This document shows positions 1-6,562 of a DNA stretch of 19,578 bases, in pieces. Numbering within the stretch: position 1 is the stretch's first letter; each line of letters begins with the position of its first letter. The DNA is from Anaerolineales bacterium UBA7227 (GTDB lineage Bacteria; Chloroflexota; Anaerolineae; Anaerolineales; Villigracilaceae). A program made the position numbers and the translations under genes. The notes below the pieces were generated by a model. It was not told the DNA's origin, searched no databases, and was given only the letters and a program-made list of their open reading frames with translations. The DNA lies in assembly GCA_002473085.1 (NCBI GenBank), contig DKTP01000126.1, positions 1 through 19,578 on the forward strand, in the 5' to 3' direction.

Positions 1-1
1 T

Positions 2-259
2 TTGTTGATGTTTGTTATTGGTGGGACGCTGGCCGACTTCGTGATGGAACCCGCCATGCGGACCTCGAGCGGTCTTTCGCACGCCTTCTCCTGGCTGGTC
101 GGTTCGGGACCCGGCGCGGGCATGGGCCTGCTGATGGTCTTTGCCAACCTCGGCGTGGCGCTCGTCGGCGTGACGGGATACTTCATTCCAGCCATTTATC
201 GCGCCGAAACGCTTCTGCCCGACCACGATCAACTACAAAAAGCAACAACTCCAGCGTGA
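2..259 (+). CDS. MFS transporter, C-terminal fragment (runs in from the left edge)
   Basis: About 85 residues of the C-terminal end of a polytopic membrane protein; the true start lies outside the window, so the apparent first codon (TTG) is not a start. Two hydrophobic stretches are visible, one at the extreme left edge (LMFVIGGTLADFVMEP) and one around the motif GPGAGMGLLMVFANLGVALV, followed by a short cytoplasmic tail with RAETLLPDHDQ. The GxLAD(F/R)VxEPAM segment and the GPGAGMGLL helix ending in a LLPDHD tail resemble drug-efflux-type (DHA3-like) major facilitator proteins; this is recognition from memory, not a search. The substrate cannot be inferred. The gene converges on the short-chain dehydrogenase on the other strand and shares a hairpin with it. 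Confidence 0.65.
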   Translation: MLMFVIGGTLADFVMEPAMRTSSGLSHAFSWLVGSGPGAGMGLLMVFANLGVALVGVTGYFIPAIYRAETLLPDHDQLQKATTPA

Positions 260-278
260 CATGAATTTCCCCTCCTCG

Positions 279-309
279 CAAACGACCTGACTTTACGTCA
301 GGTCGTTTG
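279..309. terminator. Shared hairpin between convergent genes
   Basis: Perfect 13-bp inverted repeat (279-291 and 297-309) with loop TTTAC, lying between the MFS stop at 259 and the convergent dehydrogenase. The distal arm contains the dehydrogenase stop codon (298-300) and its last codons. There is no long T-tract on either side, so efficiency is uncertain; the position argues for a bidirectional terminator. Confidence 0.6.
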
Positions 310-1101
310 AGTCTTCGTATGCGTCTGTCGTCTCAACAGCAGCGGCCCGACGCGGTCAATGATCCAGCCGAAACTCAACTCCACCCACGGGACGATTCCC
401 ATCCAGCGCGGCACATAGACCACGCGGCGCGGCCGCTGCAACAGCCTCCAGATCTCCCGCGCCACCACTTCCGAAGTCACGCCCACTTTTTCGGTGGGGA
501 CGTGCCCGCCGTTTTCCCGACTGAGCGCGGCCTCGCCGAACTCGGTCCGCACCGGTCCCGCCCGCACCACGCTGGCATGGACGCGCGTCCCGCGCAGTTC
601 GCGCGCCAGCGCCGTGGTGAAATTATCCAAAAACGCCTTCGTCGCGCCGTACAGCGCGATGCCCTGGCTGGGGATGTTCCCCGAGATCGAACCCACGTTG
701 ACGATGTGTCCCCGGTTCCGCTCCCGCATCCCCGGCAGGAACAACGTCGTGAGGTGCGCGGCCGCCTCCACGTTGACCTGAAGCATATCGCGCGCCGTCT
801 CCCAGCGCATCTCGTTGAAGTAACCGTACCAGCCGAACCCCGCGTTGTTGACGAGGACGTCCGCCGCGCCGACCTGCTCGAAGACGCGCCTGCGCTCCGC
901 CTCCGACCCCAAATCGGCCGCGAGCGCCTCGGCCTTTCCCCCCGCCGACGCGATCTCCGCGCGCAGCCCGAGCAGGCGCTCCAGACGACGCGCCACCAAC
1001 ACCACGCGCATCCCCGCCGCCGCGAGTCGACGCGCCGTCGCTTCCCCAATTCCCGACGACGCGCCGGTCACGATTGCAGTCTGATTCTTCCAATCCATCA
1101 T
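298..1101 (-). CDS. Short-chain dehydrogenase/reductase (SDR), classical type
   Basis: 267-residue NAD(P)-dependent oxidoreductase, a normal length for classical SDRs. The N-terminal cofactor motif TGASSGIG is at residues 12-19, NNAG at 85-88, the catalytic Ser near 138, and the YxxxK pair is Tyr151/Lys155 (YGATK). A basic pair around Arg38-Arg39 after the second beta strand suggests NADP(H) preference. A more hydrophobic C-terminal segment (about 230-260) ends in a polar QTHTKTQTT tail, part of which is encoded by the terminator hairpin. Two adjacent ATG codons (1101 and 1098) can start it; no strong ribosome binding site is visible. It lies 16 nt downstream of the DegV gene and is probably co-transcribed with it. 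The substrate is unknown. Confidence 0.9.
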   Translation of the reverse strand: MMDWKNQTAIVTGASSGIGEATARRLAAAGMRVVLVARRLERLLGLRAEIASAGGKAEALAADLGSEAERRRVFEQVGAADVLVNNAGFGWYGYFNEMRWETARDMLQVNVEAAAHLTTLFLPGMRERNRGHIVNVGSISGNIPSQGIALYGATKAFLDNFTTALARELRGTRVHASVVRAGPVRTEFGEAALSRENGGHVPTEKVGVTSEVVAREIWRLLQRPRRVVYVPRWMGIVPWVELSFGWIIDRVGPLLLRRQTHTKTQTT

Positions 1102-1117
1102 TGCCAGGACCGCGCGC

Positions 1118-1981
1118 TTATGCGAGCAGGTCTTCCATCAACTCCATCGGAGCCACTGCCGCGCCGACGATGCCGGGACCGGTGTGGACTCCCAGCACCG
1201 GCGAGATGCGCATCACTTCCAGTTTGGCGATGTTGAGTTTGGACTTCAATTCGTCGGCCAGAACGTCCGCTTTTTCCGCGAAACGTCCGTGCAGCACAGT
1301 GACCCAGACGGGCGTGCGCGCGTATTTTTCGAGGAGATGGTCCGTGATGGCGGCCATGGATTTGCCGAGCGTGCGTTCGGTTTTCACGGTGGAATATTTT
1401 CCGTCCGTGTCCACGCGGATGACGGGTTTCAGGTTCAACAGCGCGCCCGCGATGGCTTTCACGCGTCCGATGCGCCCGCCGCGGGCGAGATATTCCAGCG
1501 TGTCGAGCGTGTAGATCACCTCGGTCTGCTCGCGGAGCTTCTCCAGCCTTTCTTGAATGGCGTGCAACGCCCAACCGGCCTTGTCGGCCAGCGCGGCGGC
1601 CATCACCTGGAAGCGCTCGCCGCCGGAGAGGGTGAGCGTGTCCCAAAAGGAAACGTCCGCTTCGGGTTTGGCTTGCTCGCCGCCCTCGCGCGCAGAATTG
1701 ATCGTCCCGCTCAGTCCCGAAGAGATATGGATGGACAGGATCTTCTCTCCCGCCTGCGCCGCCTTGCGGTACAACTCCGCGAACAGCCCGGTGGACGGCA
1801 TGGCCGTCGTCGGGATCTGCGGACGCATGGCCTCGAGCCGGTCGTAGAACGCGTCGGCGCTGATGTCGGCGGAGTTGATCTCGCCTTCGGGAAACTGGAT
1901 GAACAGCGGCGCCTGAATGATGCCGAGTTCTTCCAATTCTTCGGCTGGCATGTCCGCCGCGCAATCGGTAACGATTTTCAT
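1118..1981 (-). CDS. DegV family protein (fatty-acid-binding)
   Basis: 287 residues, typical for the DegV family, which binds a fatty acid between two domains; some members deliver it to fatty-acid kinase. The N-terminus MKIVTDCAADMP matches the family's xIVTDSxxDLP opening. TTAMPSTG (about residues 60-67) sits where most members have TSQPSP, and SSGLSGT (about 93-99) is the usual ligand-loop motif. The RGGRIGR segment in the middle is also diagnostic. The ATG at 1981 was chosen over an upstream in-frame one because AGGAG lies 8 nt before it and the family begins there. It is the first gene of a probable two-gene unit with the dehydrogenase. Function beyond lipid binding is unclear. Confidence 0.92.
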   Translation of the reverse strand: MKIVTDCAADMPAEELEELGIIQAPLFIQFPEGEINSADISADAFYDRLEAMRPQIPTTAMPSTGLFAELYRKAAQAGEKILSIHISSGLSGTINSAREGGEQAKPEADVSFWDTLTLSGGERFQVMAAALADKAGWALHAIQERLEKLREQTEVIYTLDTLEYLARGGRIGRVKAIAGALLNLKPVIRVDTDGKYSTVKTERTLGKSMAAITDHLLEKYARTPVWVTVLHGRFAEKADVLADELKSKLNIAKLEVMRISPVLGVHTGPGIVGAAVAPMELMEDLLA

Positions 1982-2081
1982 TGTGTGTCTCCTATTTGGT
2001 GAATTCATTGCCCTGAGTGCAGGGTCGGTTCGTGACCCACAGTCAATGGACGGATTTTTGGTAACATCTAATTTTTATTCG

Positions 2082-2100
2082 CTGCCCTTCGGGAGGGCAG
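2082..2100. other. Small intergenic hairpin
   Basis: Inverted repeat CTGCCCT/AGGGCAG (2082-2088, 2094-2100) with a 5-nt loop just after the epimerase stop. Neither side carries a proper T-tract (the minus-strand side continues CGAATAAAAAT), so it is only a weak terminator candidate. Confidence 0.3.
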
Positions 2101-2104
2101 GGAG

Positions 2105-2139
2105 CTACTCTCTGTTCTCTAATCTCTGTTCTCGCTTCT
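2105..2139. repeat. Degenerate period-7 repeat overlapping the epimerase 3' end
   Basis: Five heptamers in register: CTACTCT, CTGTTCT, CTAATCT, CTGTTCT, CGCTTCT (consensus CTNNTCT). In the sense of the epimerase gene this reads AGANNAG, and the last unit supplies the TAG stop. The repeat encodes about the last 11 residues of the protein (KREQRLENRE). Confidence 0.65.
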
Positions 2140-3100
2140 CCCGAAACCATTTCACCGTGTCCGACAGGGTTTCAAAGATCGAGCGCGGCTTGTAGCCGAG
2201 TTCGCGCGTCGCCTTGGCGTGGCTGATGTTCGAATTGCTCCGCAGCACCTCCAGCGAATATGGCGTGAACTTCGGCGTGGCGTGCGCGAGACGGTAGTAC
2301 ATCGGCGTGAACAGGGCGAAGAATTTCGCCAGGTCGAACGGGACCTTCATTTGGAAGAAGCCGCGTCCCGTGATCTCGCGGATCGTTTCGAGCAGGTAGC
2401 GCACCGAAATATTGTTTCCAGACAAAATGTAACTCTCGCCGCGCTTGCCCTTCTCCGCCGCGGCGATGAGACCGTCGGCCACGTCGCGCACATCCACGAA
2501 GTTGTAGGCGCCGTCCACGTAGAGCGAGGGTTTGGCCTCGGCCGCGTCGTGGATGAGGGAACCCATCATCGAGCCGCGGTAGTCGTGGGGGCCGATGACG
2601 CCCGTCGGGCAGACGACGACCGCCTCCAGTCCAGCCTGAGCCGCATCCAGCACTTCGAGAGTCGCCTCCGCTTTCGAGCGGTCGTACGCGCCGTAGGGAT
2701 TGTCCATGTCGTAGGGGATGTTCTCGTCAATGACGCCGTTCTCCACCCGCTTGATGGCGTGGATCGAACTCGTGTACACCATCTTCTTCACGCCCGTTTC
2801 CCGCGCGGCCTTCAGGACGTTCTTCGTCCCCTCCACGTTGACTTTGCGGACGAACGGGTCGGGGCCCGGCATGATCGAGATGACGCCCGCCAGGTGGAAG
2901 ATGCCCTTGACGCCGCGCAGAGGCTCGAACAGCGAATCCAGATTCAGCACGTCGCCTTCCACCGCCTCCACGTCCAGACCTTTGAGCGGTTCGCGGCTTT
3001 CGCCCGGCAGGATCAACGCCCGGACCTTTTCGCCGCGTTCCAGAAGTTTTCGCACGAGGACGTTTCCGATATGTCCTGTCGCGCCTGTTACCAACCACAT
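2105..3100 (-). CDS. NAD-dependent epimerase/dehydratase family (extended SDR, dihydroflavonol-reductase-like)
   Basis: 331 residues. The extended-SDR cofactor motif TGATGHIG is at residues 5-12, the acidic GDV follows at 49-51, and the active-site pair is Tyr139/Lys143 (YDRSK), with SS at 111-112 before it. The FVDVRDVADGL segment is typical of dihydroflavonol-4-reductase/3-beta-HSD-like proteins, so a hydroxysteroid, ketone or nucleotide-sugar substrate is possible; none can be chosen. The start at 3100 has GGAGG 4 nt upstream and begins right at the Rossmann fold; an upstream ATG at 3124 lacks this. It is 63 nt downstream of a TetR regulator, which probably controls it. The last ~11 residues are low-complexity, charged, and encoded by a period-7 DNA repeat. 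Confidence 0.9.
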   Translation of the reverse strand: MWLVTGATGHIGNVLVRKLLERGEKVRALILPGESREPLKGLDVEAVEGDVLNLDSLFEPLRGVKGIFHLAGVISIMPGPDPFVRKVNVEGTKNVLKAARETGVKKMVYTSSIHAIKRVENGVIDENIPYDMDNPYGAYDRSKAEATLEVLDAAQAGLEAVVVCPTGVIGPHDYRGSMMGSLIHDAAEAKPSLYVDGAYNFVDVRDVADGLIAAAEKGKRGESYILSGNNISVRYLLETIREITGRGFFQMKVPFDLAKFFALFTPMYYRLAHATPKFTPYSLEVLRSNSNISHAKATRELGYKPRSIFETLSDTVKWFREKREQRLENRE

Positions 3101-3163
3101 ATTGCCTCCAATGGGTTCTCGCATCCTCGGCGCCTCAAACGCCAGCGAGGTTTGAGAACGCTG

Positions 3164-3748
3164 TTATGCTTTTACCAAACTGGTCATCATCAATTGAACT
3201 GTGTCGCGCGCCACCTTGTCCCATTTCGCGCCTTCGGGATCGAGCAGGCTTTGCAGCAGGAGTCCCATCGCCGTGGAGACGATCAGCCGCGCGGCCAGGT
3301 CGGGGTTCACGTCCACGAACGAACCTTCCGCGATCCCCTTTTTGATGAGCGAAGCGAACTGCTTGTGATAGCGGCGGTAGGGAGCGACGCTGGCCTGCCA
3401 CACTTTTTCGTCGCGGCTGGCCTGCTGTAAAAATTCGAGGAACATGGGCAGGTTTTCGCTGGCGGATTCAAAAATGTACGGGAAATATTCCGTCATCATT
3501 TGGAACGTTTCGGGCATGGGACGTCCCCTCGAGGCTTCGATGGCCTGGTCGAAAGTTTGGAGCCAGCCGTCGAGCAGGGCCAGAAATACGTCCTGTTTCG
3601 TTTTGAAATGATGATAGAAAGCGCCTTTGCTGACCCCTGCCTGTTCGCAGATATTGTCCACGCTGGCGGCGTTGTAGCCGTTGATCGAAAATTGTTTGAC
3701 GGCGGCTTCGAGAATGCGCGTCCGTGTCTCTTCGCTGCGTTGCTGCAT
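3164..3748 (-). CDS. TetR/AcrR-family transcriptional repressor
   Basis: 194 residues, the normal TetR size. The N-terminal DNA-binding domain covers about residues 5-55: TRTRILEAAVKQF, then the helix-turn-helix with VDNICEQAGVSKGAFYHHF and KTKQDVF after it, which is the classic TetR signature. The C-terminal ligand/dimerisation domain is unremarkable and does not reveal the ligand. AAGGTGA lies a few bases before the ATG. The gene is preceded by a strong promoter with a perfect palindrome placed at the transcription start, so autoregulation is likely. The epimerase downstream on the same strand is the obvious co-regulated target, with an unknown lipid-like or aromatic inducer as inference. 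Confidence 0.95.
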   Translation of the reverse strand: MQQRSEETRTRILEAAVKQFSINGYNAASVDNICEQAGVSKGAFYHHFKTKQDVFLALLDGWLQTFDQAIEASRGRPMPETFQMMTEYFPYIFESASENLPMFLEFLQQASRDEKVWQASVAPYRRYHKQFASLIKKGIAEGSFVDVNPDLAARLIVSTAMGLLLQSLLDPEGAKWDKVARDTVQLMMTSLVKA

Positions 3749-3801
3749 AGTTCACCTTTTTCCCTCCGTATGAGCGGGAGGGTAGCGGGAAATGAAAACA
3801 A

Positions 3802-3815
3802 ACCGACTAGTCGGT
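3802..3815. promoter_or_regulatory. Probable TetR operator
   Basis: Perfect 14-bp palindrome ACCGACTAGTCGGT, located 3 nt after the -10 box of the tetR promoter so that it covers the start site. Many TetR proteins bind short GAC...GTC palindromes of this form; binding by the adjacent regulator would block its own transcription. Confidence 0.8.
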
Positions 3816-3818
3816 ATT

Positions 3819-3847
3819 TTTATACCCGTAAAAGATTGCGCTGTCAA
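3819..3847 (-). promoter_or_regulatory. Sigma-70-type promoter of the tetR-epimerase unit
   Basis: On the minus strand, -35 TTGACA (3842-3847) and -10 TATAAA (3819-3824) are separated by exactly 17 bp. The operator palindrome follows at once. Confidence 0.85.
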
Positions 3848-3921
3848 GGCAGGGAAGTTTACAGGAAGTTAAGAAAAAAAGACGGCGGGAGGCGACGAGA
3901 ATGTCTTTTACGCAAGGCGTA

Positions 3922-3949
3922 TTGCGCGCGCTCTAGCGCGCTTTTGCAA
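3922..3949. other. GC-rich hairpin after the glycosyltransferase gene
   Basis: Arms GCGCGCT (3926-3932) and AGCGCGC (3935-3941), with outer TTGC/GCAA. The T-run (TTTT, 3942-3945) is on the plus-strand side, whereas the gene it follows is on the minus strand, so its role as that gene's terminator is doubtful. Confidence 0.35.
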
Positions 3950-3957
3950 GAGGTCTA

Positions 3958-5271
3958 TTACAGAGCGACCGGGCTGGTTTTCCCCAACCGCCGCATCACC
4001 TCCAGCGCGGCGGACGTCATTTTTTCGGAGGAGAAATTTTCGAAGATGCCCTGCCGTCCCTGCTGACCCAACTGCCTGCGCAATTCTGCATCGCGTAAAA
4101 GGATCGCCAGTTTCTCGGCGAGGTCGGCGCTATCGTGCGGACGATGCAGGATTCCGCCCTGGGTGGCGTTTACCCATTCGGGATACGCTCCATGCTCGGG
4201 TTGGACGACTGGTACGCCAGCGGCGAGCGCTTCGAGAATGGAGATGCCCTTCGGCTCACGATACGGCGCAGGGACGGAGAAAACGTCTATCTGTCTGAAG
4301 AAGTTCAATTTTTCGTCGCGTTCCAATGTGCCTAACAATTTGACCCGGTCTTCGAGGCGGTTATCCCTGATAGTTTTGCGGATGCCGTCGAGGTAGGTTT
4401 TGTAGGCGCGGCTGACGTATCCGCCTGCGAGCAATTGCAGGTTCGGGAATTCGCCGGAGCGGGCGAGGCGTAGGAACGCGTCCACGAGCAGATGTAGCCC
4501 CTTTTCCGGAACGAAGCGGGCGAAGAATCCGATTGTCAGCGGGCGCGGGGAGGAGTCGGGAGTCAGATTGCGGTAATCGTCCAGCGCGATGCCGGGCCAG
4601 ACTACGTCAATTTTTGAAGCGTCTAGCCCCACCCACTTTGAAAACATGTCGCCGTAGTAGCCGCTGATTGCGAGGAAGCGATCCACATCCTGCGCGCGTT
4701 CGCGGATCAATTTCAGCGCCTCGTTTTGATACGGCTGGGGGAGCCCTTCGAGGAAAATATCTTCACCGTGCAGCCCGCAGGTGATCGGAACTTGAAGCGA
4801 ATGTTTGAATTGGCGCGCGACGCCGATCATCAGCGCGTTGGTGATGTGGATTATGTCGGGCTGATAATGCGTTTTGACCCAGCCGACGAACTCATCCAAA
4901 AGTTCGCGTTGGTTGCCGCTCTCGCCTTTTAACATGGAGACGGTCATCTCGGCGTTTGCGACGGGATCTACCGCGCTGCCGATATCGAAGCGCGGCATCA
5001 AACGCAGGAAGGCTTGCGCGCCGGCGATCCGCAAGAGGAGGTCGCGCCCCAAAAAAGGATGCGGGTATTTTTGAAGTAAATAGGCTTTGATGCCGCCGAA
5101 AAAAATTTTCCGTTCGCCGACGTTCTCTTCATCCAAGCGCATGGGCGTATACAGCGGGAACATGGTGACGTCTTCGCCGGCGGTTTTCATCCCTGCGGCG
5201 AGCGCGTTGTCGTGCATGCAACTTCCGCAGAACATGTTCGCGGCGCCTGTGGCAATGTAGATGATCTTCAT
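3958..5271 (-). CDS. Glycosyltransferase family 4 (GT-B fold)
   Basis: 437 residues, typical for GT4. The N-terminal Rossmann half starts MKIIYIATGAANMFCGSCMH, a donor/acceptor loop seen in a bacterial GT4 subgroup. The C-terminal half contains IGFFARFVPEKGLHLLVDAF (about 250-270), the usual nucleotide-sugar-domain opening, and the E-x7-E motif at Glu339/Glu347 in EPKGISILEALAAGVPVV. It transfers a sugar from a nucleotide donor, in the cytoplasm or at the inner membrane face; sugar and acceptor are unknown. The start ATG overlaps the methyltransferase stop as ATGA, so the two are translationally coupled and probably act on the same glycolipid or small glycoside. Confidence 0.93.
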   Translation of the reverse strand: MKIIYIATGAANMFCGSCMHDNALAAGMKTAGEDVTMFPLYTPMRLDEENVGERKIFFGGIKAYLLQKYPHPFLGRDLLLRIAGAQAFLRLMPRFDIGSAVDPVANAEMTVSMLKGESGNQRELLDEFVGWVKTHYQPDIIHITNALMIGVARQFKHSLQVPITCGLHGEDIFLEGLPQPYQNEALKLIRERAQDVDRFLAISGYYGDMFSKWVGLDASKIDVVWPGIALDDYRNLTPDSSPRPLTIGFFARFVPEKGLHLLVDAFLRLARSGEFPNLQLLAGGYVSRAYKTYLDGIRKTIRDNRLEDRVKLLGTLERDEKLNFFRQIDVFSVPAPYREPKGISILEALAAGVPVVQPEHGAYPEWVNATQGGILHRPHDSADLAEKLAILLRDAELRRQLGQQGRQGIFENFSSEKMTSAALEVMRRLGKTSPVAL

Positions 5272-5939
5272 GCTTTCTTTCCCAATACGATCTCAACCGG
5301 CAGACCCCACATGGATGAGCCAGTTACATCTTGAATCGTAAACCCGCTTTGTTCGATGGCTTGCCTTGCAAAGATGGGACGGCAATCGGCGTAATTCGGC
5401 ATAATTTCATGGAACCATTCGTACAGGCGCACCGCCAGACCGGGCGGATTTGTCTTGGTCATCGAAACGACCGCCAGCCTGCCGCCGTTCCGCAACATGC
5501 GATGACACTCCTGTAGCACGCGAGGAATTTCGGGGGTGTCGAAGAGTTCGAGCGTGAAGCTCATAAAGATTCCGTCGAGGCTCTCCGCTTCGACAAAGTT
5601 GAGGTTTGCCGCGTCGCCCAAATGCAGTTCGACGCGTTCGCTCAGCGCTTCCCTTTGCAGGCGCGCGCGTGCGATCGCCAGCATCCCATCTGAGATGTCC
5701 ACGCCGAGGACGCGTCCTTCCGACCCGACGGCTTTTGCCAGCGCGACGAGGCAATGTCCCGTTCCGAAACCTATCTCTAAAATCTTTTCGCGGGGCTGGG
5801 CGGATAATTTCTGCAATCCCCAATCGCGATATTTCTTTTCGGTACTTCCCGCGATCGCATCGTACCAGCGGCTAAGACGGTTATAACTGGCGCGTGCGTC
5901 TTCTTTCGAGCGGTTCACGCGGCGGATGATTGTGTCCAT
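5268..5939 (-). CDS. Class I SAM-dependent methyltransferase (UbiE/Methyltransf_11-like)
   Basis: 223 residues from the ATG at 5939. A TTG start at 5960 would add seven residues (LKSEPES); neither has a strong ribosome binding site, so the start is uncertain. Motif I (ILEIGFGTG) is at residues 53-61, the acidic motif II (GVDISDGML) follows, then GDAANLNF and the post-motif ECHRMLRNGGRLAVVSM. The N-terminal YNRLSRWYDAIAGSTEKKYRDWG segment resembles UbiE/phospholipid N-methyltransferase-type proteins acting on lipids or quinones, which is only suggestive. It precedes and overlaps the glycosyltransferase (ATGA). It uses TGA as its stop, one of several genes here that do. Confidence 0.9.
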   Translation of the reverse strand: MDTIIRRVNRSKEDARASYNRLSRWYDAIAGSTEKKYRDWGLQKLSAQPREKILEIGFGTGHCLVALAKAVGSEGRVLGVDISDGMLAIARARLQREALSERVELHLGDAANLNFVEAESLDGIFMSFTLELFDTPEIPRVLQECHRMLRNGGRLAVVSMTKTNPPGLAVRLYEWFHEIMPNYADCRPIFARQAIEQSGFTIQDVTGSSMWGLPVEIVLGKKA

Positions 5940-5994
5940 GGATTCGGGCTCGCTTTTCAAGCATGAGTTTTGTTCGAGAAAACGGTTCTTTCGT

Positions 5995-6024
5995 TTGATT
6001 ACGGGACAACGGAAAAATTATAAC
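5995..6024 (+). promoter_or_regulatory. Plus-strand promoter candidate, divergent from the methyltransferase promoter
   Basis: -35 TTGATT (5995-6000), 18-bp spacer, -10 TATAAC (6019-6024). The predicted start near 6031 is ~70 nt before a clear terminator and ~190 nt before the next plus-strand gene. Confidence 0.4.
6017..6022 (-). promoter_or_regulatory. -10 box for the methyltransferase/glycosyltransferase unit
   Basis: Perfect TATAAT on the minus strand, 77 nt before the ATG at 5939. No good -35 is seen at 16-18 bp. It overlaps a plus-strand -10 candidate in the same AT-rich tract. Confidence 0.5.
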
Positions 6025-6030
6025 CCACTG

Positions 6031-6133
6031 TCCCCCATTGTCGGCGTTTTGGACGGGTTCTCGGAAAATCGGGTTTGGAGCGGTTGGCGCGGCGCGTTCT
6101 TTGCCGATGGCTGGTTCAGCCCATCGGCTTTTT
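6031..6133 (+). ncRNA. Possible ~100-nt small RNA or attenuated leader
   Basis: Bounded by a plausible plus-strand promoter on the left and an intrinsic terminator on the right, with no credible protein in between (the small open frame across it ignores the terminator). I recognise no known RNA family. It could equally be an attenuator leader of the DUF2283 gene at 6218. Confidence 0.25.
6103..6133 (+). terminator. Intrinsic terminator with no obvious upstream gene
   Basis: Stem GCCGATGG/CCATCGGC (6103-6110, 6121-6128) continued by CTG/CAG inside, followed by TTTTT (6129-6133). The T-run is on the plus-strand side only, and the nearest upstream plus-strand gene ends at 259. Confidence 0.75.
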
Positions 6134-6217
6134 GTCCCTTCCAGACGCTGTATAAGTTGAGGCAGCCGACATGAAATCATTTCCCTTTACCCGCCGCGTA
6201 ATGAGTGGAGAGATGGA

Positions 6218-6451
6218 ATGGCAGAAAAGTTAACGTTTCAATATGACCGCGAGGCCGATATTTTGTACATCAATACCGTTCCGCCTTACGCCGAACAGGA
6301 ATCGGAGGAACTGGAAGATGAAATCATCGTGCGGCTAAATCCGAAAACGGGCAAGGTGGAAAATTTTGAAGCGCTGTTCTTTACCGGCCGCTTGCTTCGG
6401 AGCGAGTTGTTCTCTTTGCCCGTCATAGCCGATTTGAAACAGGCGATTTAA
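6218..6451 (+). CDS. DUF2283 domain small protein
   Basis: 77 residues, the usual size. The pattern FQYDREADILYINTVPP near the N-terminus, then EESEELEDEIIVRLNPKTGKV with a central acidic strand, is the DUF2283 signature (YDxxADxLYI...DxxGxVxGxEI). The family has no established biochemical function; members are small cytoplasmic beta-rich proteins often found near toxin-antitoxin or other small genes. A GGAGAGATGGA stretch lies just before the ATG, and TATAAG at 6151-6156 is a possible -10. No partner gene is adjacent: neighbours on both sides are on the other strand. Confidence 0.85.
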   Translation: MAEKLTFQYDREADILYINTVPPYAEQESEELEDEIIVRLNPKTGKVENFEALFFTGRLLRSELFSLPVIADLKQAI

Positions 6452-6562
6452 CTCAAAGTTTATCGCTTCGCTTCGACCCTCCCTGTGGTGGTCAGCGCGG
6501 CACATCCGCGTAGCGGAAATATCCACACCGCGCCGATGACGAGAAGGGACGCGCCGCGCAGG

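Noticed and set aside
307..1236. 309-aa open frame opposite the dehydrogenase
   Set aside because: Arg/His/Pro-rich shadow of a well-conserved SDR on the other strand; typical of GC-rich antisense frames.
3134..3156. CTCAAAC/GTTTGAG hairpin between tetR and the epimerase gene
   Set aside because: Seven pairs, 9-nt loop, no T-run; could be chance. Not reported as a terminator.
6103..6128. Fluoride riboswitch suggested by a GATGG motif
   Set aside because: The motif is simply one arm of the terminator stem; no pseudoknot partners are present.
5926..6174. 82-aa open frame in the methyltransferase upstream region
   Set aside because: It crosses the promoters and a strong terminator hairpin, has no ribosome binding site and no family resemblance.
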